Shown: piece after piece, positions 50,538-50,981 of the stretch
How positions within the stretch are numbered: the stretch's first letter is position 1
Layout: each line of letters begins with the position of its first letter
Program-made: the position numbers and the translations under genes
The notes under the pieces: generated by a model
What the model saw: the letters and a program-made list of their open reading frames with translations, nothing else
Databases searched by the model: none
Told to the model about the DNA's origin: nothing
From: Pauljensenia sp902373545
Lineage (GTDB): Bacteria > Actinomycetota > Actinomycetes > Actinomycetales > Actinomycetaceae
Length of the DNA: 50,981 nucleotides
Reading direction: 5' to 3'
NCBI RefSeq assembly: GCF_041432775.1
Contig: NZ_JAPWAG010000018.1
Location: 1 to 50,981 of the forward strand

Positions 50538-50981
50538 GGCTCTTCGCATTTTGGGGTGTGGGGGGTGGTGTTGGCATGGGGTCGGGGCCTGCCCGATGAT
50601 TGAGGTTGCGACACTTCAAACGCTGGGAGGCCCCGACATGTCTCATGCTACCTTTTCTGCTCCGGATATGACGGCCTATTGTGGGTTGGAGGAGCTGGGC
50701 TTGGTGGCTGTGGGGATGCGCTGCCAGGGGGGTGGGTTCGTCCTGTAGTGTCGTGCGGCTAGTCCTGTTCGGCTGTGTCCAGGGTGTGGGCGCCCGGGGT
50801 ATTCGCTGGGGTCGCGTACCCGGCGCTTAGCGCACGAACCGCGGGGGCATCAGCCCACGACGCTGGCGGTGTATGTGGGACGTTACCACTGTCGTGCGTG
50901 TTCTCGTTCCTGGTGTGATGACATCAGCCAGGTGGCTCCCCCACGCGCCAAACTCTCCTTTGGGGCCTTGCGCTGGGGACT
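50538..50981 (+). mobile_element. ISL3-family insertion sequence, left part (runs off the window)
   Basis: The candidate left inverted repeat GGCTCTTCGCATTTTGGGGTGT starts at 50538 and matches the repeat of the decayed element at 41163-41185. The transposase begins 100 bases inside it. The right end and any target duplication are outside the window. Confidence 0.8.
50638..50981 (+). pseudogene. ISL3-family transposase, N-terminal part with one amber codon
   Basis: ATG 50638 starts SHATFSAPDMTAYCGLEELG, the usual ISL3 opening. The frame meets TAG at 50746-50748 and continues uninterrupted as CRAASPVRLCPGCGRPGYSL, then RRLAHEPRGHQPTTLAVYVG, YHCRAC and PPRAKLSFGALRW to the window end. The CPGC and CRAC cysteines form the N-terminal zinc-binding domain of ISL3 transposases. 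A single CAG-to-TAG change would explain the stop, so inactivation looks recent unless the codon is read through. Confidence 0.8.

Noticed and set aside
1..50981. tRNA, rRNA genes, phage integrase or replication origin
   Set aside because: Reading both strands by eye I saw no tRNA T-arm-like or rRNA sequence, no integrase and no DnaA-box cluster; a covariance-model scan could still find a tRNA I missed.

Overview
The window comes from a high-GC Gram-positive bacterium. Long GC-rich opposite-strand shadow frames, an actinobacterial-type ileS T-box leader, a DUF7455 zinc protein and the gene repertoire point to an actinobacterium, most likely Actinomycetaceae (Schaalia/Actinomyces-like, host-associated). 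That placement is inferred from gene content and is not tested by a search.

Layout. 1-0.9 kb: 3' end of a surface protein with choline-binding-type repeats. 0.9-5.6 kb (-): two cytosolic zinc peptidases, PepN (M1) and an M13 endopeptidase. 5.9-10.0 kb (+): glpABC, anaerobic glycerol-3-phosphate dehydrogenase, followed by an SDR oxidoreductase. 10.9-12.8 kb: a lipoprotein and a single-pass membrane protein. 12.9-19.3 kb (-): what looks like a sulfated-sugar locus: sugar-porter MFS, Cys-type sulfatase without a signal peptide, ROK regulator, anaerobic sulfatase maturase and a TauE/SafE exporter. 19.4-22.7 kb (-): a permease/TIGR03943 pair, a second lipoprotein related to the first, and a duplicated 3' tail of the TIGR03943 gene. 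23.0-26.5 kb (+): T-box leader and ileS. 26.6-28.3 kb: a small lipoprotein, then 1.2 kb without a convincing gene but with two families of short degenerate repeats and a large hairpin.

28.3-31.4 kb (-): a compact five-gene operon of poorly known proteins. It has a protein with two L7/L12 C-terminal-like motifs, two paralogous proteins of an unrecognised family (one with a long Pro-rich tail), a protein resembling the TNT (NAD-glycohydrolase toxin) fold, and an overlapping gene that resembles an Imm61-type immunity protein. This is the best candidate for an undescribed system in the window. The Pro-rich gene and the TNT-like gene may be two halves of one toxin separated by a -1 frame change.

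31.6-39.9 kb (+): folC with an unusual acidic N-terminal extension, dhaKLM (PTS-dependent dihydroxyacetone kinase), ndk and smc. 40.0-42.9 kb: a decayed island containing an RHH antitoxin-like gene with an in-frame stop, an ISL3-family transposase relic, an AT-richer membrane protein whose C-terminus is encoded by the ISL3 terminal repeat, and a nested symmetric four-site DNA element. 43.0-50.3 kb: a DUF7455 protein (-), a GyrB/ParE subunit, two tandem double-GNAT proteins, and a sugar MFS-PfkB kinase operon. The window ends inside a second ISL3 element whose transposase carries one amber codon.

Functionally the window is rich in fermentative carbon use (glycerol/DHA, sugars, sulfated sugars) and peptide use, which fits an oral or gut mucosal life. 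glpABC and dhaKLM together suggest anaerobic use of glycerol-derived triose.
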